From TMED14 sp002167805 (lineage in GTDB: Bacteria; Bacteroidota; Bacteroidia; Flavobacteriales; Schleiferiaceae), in assembly GCA_965655795.1 (NCBI GenBank), contig CBFHHY010000003.1, positions 1 through 64,000 on the forward strand: a stretch of 64,000 nucleotides of DNA, given 5' to 3'. Position numbers and translations under genes: made by a program. The stretch's first letter is position 1, and the number at the start of each line of letters is the position of its first letter. Shown here in pieces: positions 62,678-64,000 of this stretch. The notes beneath the pieces are model-generated. The model saw only the letters and a list, made by a program, of their open reading frames with translations. It did no database searches and was not told where the DNA came from.

Positions 62678-63280
62678 CTAATTTTTATAAGTTGCAATCT
62701 TTAAAGCATTGGATCCCCAATCTTTAGTGCTTTCAATCGCACTTAAAGCATCTTTTGAACTCGAAACAACCGTCCATAGGGAAAGGTGTTCAGATCGCAT
62801 AAAGTTCTCTTTTACCATTTTTGACAATAATTCTATTAAAGAATCATAAAAACCATCATAATTTACAATGATTATGGGTTTTAGATACCGACCTAATCTT
62901 TTTAACGTTATCACCTCTAATAACTCTTCCAGAGTTCCACAGCCCCCAGGAAGAGCGATTACTCCCTCAGTGTCTTTCATCAAAAGCTTCTTTCGCTCTG
63001 ACATGGTTTCAACAAAAATAAAATCTTCAACCAGAGGGTGGTTTAGTTCGATATCTTTCAAGAAATTAGGCATCACCCCCTGAACTTGACCGTCAGAGGC
63101 AAGTATTTTAGATGCCAAGTGTCCCATCAATCCCGTTTTACCTCCTCCGAAAACCAGTTTAACATTTTTTTCAATAAAACCCTCGGCTAAATACTCCGCT
63201 TGCTTCAAATACCCCTTATTTGTTTTTGCCGAGGAAGCGCAATAAACTACAACTCTAGATCCATTGAGTTTTTTTTTCAT
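62678..63280 (-). CDS. LOG-family protein (TIGR00730; possible cytokinin-type nucleotide phosphoribohydrolase)
   Basis: A 200-residue Rossmann-fold protein with GGGKTGLMG and the PGGCGTLEELLEVIT motif, the features of LOG-type lysine-decarboxylase-like proteins that cleave 5'-monophosphate nucleotides. It starts 11 bases after the small Lacal_2735 gene on the same strand. Confidence 0.9.
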   Translation of the reverse strand: MKKKLNGSRVVVYCASSAKTNKGYLKQAEYLAEGFIEKNVKLVFGGGKTGLMGHLASKILASDGQVQGVMPNFLKDIELNHPLVEDFIFVETMSERKKLLMKDTEGVIALPGGCGTLEELLEVITLKRLGRYLKPIIIVNYDGFYDSLIELLSKMVKENFMRSEHLSLWTVVSSSKDALSAIESTKDWGSNALKIATYKN

Positions 63281-63291
63281 TATCTGAACCC

Positions 63292-63465
63292 TTATTTATC
63301 CTTTCGAAGTTCCTCAATTTTCTTTCCTAACTCCTCTGCTTCCGCTCTTTTAATATCTGAAGCAGCACGGTCAGTTGTAGACAAATCGTACGACTCTTGA
63401 AGAAGAGCTTTATATCTAATAGTTAACTTCTCTTCTTCAGTTTTCCCTTTGAACCATCCAAACAT
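63292..63465 (-). CDS. Lacal_2735-family small protein
   Basis: A 57-residue charged helical protein: start MFGWFKGKTEEEKLTIRYKA, then LSTTDRAASDIKRAEAEE. It matches the flavobacterial Lacal_2735 family, known to me only by name and pattern (MFGLFKKKTE start, LSTTNR block). No function is known. Below the 60-residue cutoff of the usual ORF scan. Confidence 0.75.
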   Translation of the reverse strand: MFGWFKGKTEEEKLTIRYKALLQESYDLSTTDRAASDIKRAEAEELGKKIEELRKDK

Positions 63466-63518
63466 CCGGTTTAAATTATAAATTAATTATTAAAAAGATT
63501 TGACAACAGTAAATTATA

Positions 63519-63776
63519 TTATTTGTCAATACTACCGAGAACTCGCTTCATAAATTCAGCTGATGCAGCTTTGGCATCTTTCGCCCCTTTACTGTCCCTA
63601 ATTATTCCAATCACTTCTATGGCCCCTAAAGTATTGGAAATAAGCTCCCCTATAACCTCTATTTCTTCATCCTTTAAAGATGGAATTTCAGAAATCACCT
63701 CTAGAACTTCTACTGTTTCAAATAGATAATCTTCATCAAATTTTTCAGATAAAGTTCTAATTAGAGGCAACTTCAT
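63519..63776 (-). CDS. DUF6952-family small protein
   Basis: An 85-residue acidic helical protein ending FMKRVLGSIDK, with PSLKDEEIEVIGELISN in the middle. The pattern fits the flavobacterial DUF6952 family, of unknown function. It overlaps the upstream thioredoxin gene by 20 bases, so the two are co-expressed; a redox-related role is possible. Confidence 0.72.
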   Translation of the reverse strand: MKLPLIRTLSEKFDEDYLFETVEVLEVISEIPSLKDEEIEVIGELISNTLGAIEVIGIIRDSKGAKDAKAASAEFMKRVLGSIDK

Positions 63777-64000
63777 CTACAAAATCCTTTAAAACCTGCA
63801 ATTTATTCGTTTGAACTTGCCCTATGATTTTACCCTTTTCAAAAGCAGCAAAAGTCGGTAAATTACTAACATCAGCATATTGCCTTGAATTGGGAAGCTT
63901 TTCGGCATCAATATAGTAAAACGAAGCATTGAGATTTTCAGCTGCAAATTTTTTGAATTTTGGCTTCATGATTCGGCAATTCCCGCACCATCCTGCGCCA
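63757..64000 (-). CDS. Thioredoxin-family protein (5' end outside window)
   Basis: The frame stays open to the window edge. Just before the internal ATG at 63969 the sequence reads GAGWCGNCRIM, the thioredoxin active site CGNC. Downstream is FYYIDAEKLPNSRQYADVSNLPTFAAFEKG with the cis-proline (LPTF). The start and any signal peptide lie beyond base 64000. The internal ATG is not the true start, because the CxxC would be lost. Confidence 0.88.
   Translation of the reverse strand, partial: GAGWCGNCRIMKPKFKKFAAENLNASFYYIDAEKLPNSRQYADVSNLPTFAAFEKGKIIGQVQTNKLQVLKDFVDEVASN

Overview
The window reads as ordinary core chromosome of a Bacteroidota bacterium, most likely a marine, low-GC Flavobacteriales member (Flavobacteriaceae/Cryomorphaceae-like). 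The reasons are: type IX secretion (T9SS) cargo with C-terminal sorting domains; a PorG-like outer-membrane protein in the nadK-porG-uppS-bamA-ompH-ompH-murI order I know from this phylum; small families I recall from flavobacteria (Lacal_2735, DUF6952); and promoters of the Bacteroidota type TAnnTTTG. Genes are tightly packed, convergent genes often meet with no gap, and I see no phage, insertion sequence, CRISPR array or defence locus.

Layout. 1-2.7 kb: end of a large secreted multi-domain T9SS protein, with a strong terminator. 2.7-9.0 kb: tRNA-Arg and metG (minus), LD-carboxypeptidase, an RluB-like pseudouridine synthase and a large AsmA-like protein. 9.0-11.5 kb: two small secreted proteins, then an alpha/beta hydrolase and pdxJ (minus). 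11.5-19.0 kb: envelope operon CBS protein-nadK-porG-uppS-bamA-ompH-ompH-murI. 19.0-24.2 kb (minus): ABC exporter, RsmB-like rRNA methylase, murQ and a CrtD-like carotenoid desaturase in overlapping order. 24.2-28.6 kb (minus): acyl-CoA carboxylase carboxyltransferase, an unknown secreted protein and a long type I signal peptidase. 28.7-31.5 kb (plus): Nfu, gamma-carbonic anhydrase, pgi. 31.5-35.9 kb (minus): rplM-rpsI-rpsB-tsf, a terminator, then pyrH-frr-marR.

36-44 kb: a secreted M43 metalloprotease, a membrane glycosyltransferase, then the sulfate-activation genes cysC-cysD-cysN, preceded by a perfect 43-bp palindrome that overlaps the promoter, and followed by an HTH protein of unknown function. 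43.6-49.7 kb (minus): DoxX, a class IV aminotransferase, a sulfotransferase-like protein, a beta-propeller-like lipoprotein, pirin, tRNA-Asp, DUF3089 and DinB proteins. 49.8-54.3 kb: tRNA-Ile2, a previously untracked 54-residue membrane protein, an AraC regulator and a 1041-residue Asp-box repeat protein. 54.3-64 kb: mce and msbA-like exporter (minus), rbfA and a LolC/E-like permease (plus), dusB (minus), a CPBP protease (plus), an ExbB/ExbD cluster, a LOG-family protein, two small flavobacterial proteins and the end of a thioredoxin gene.

The most interesting items are: the sulfur-locus palindrome; the pairing of a sulfotransferase-like gene with an aminotransferase gene that, as I recall, are fused in plant proteins; a set of about ten genes whose promoter -7 element lies only 4-11 bases before the start codon (probable leaderless mRNAs); and the 54-residue membrane protein. 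No obviously new multi-gene system stands out, and most of the window is housekeeping.
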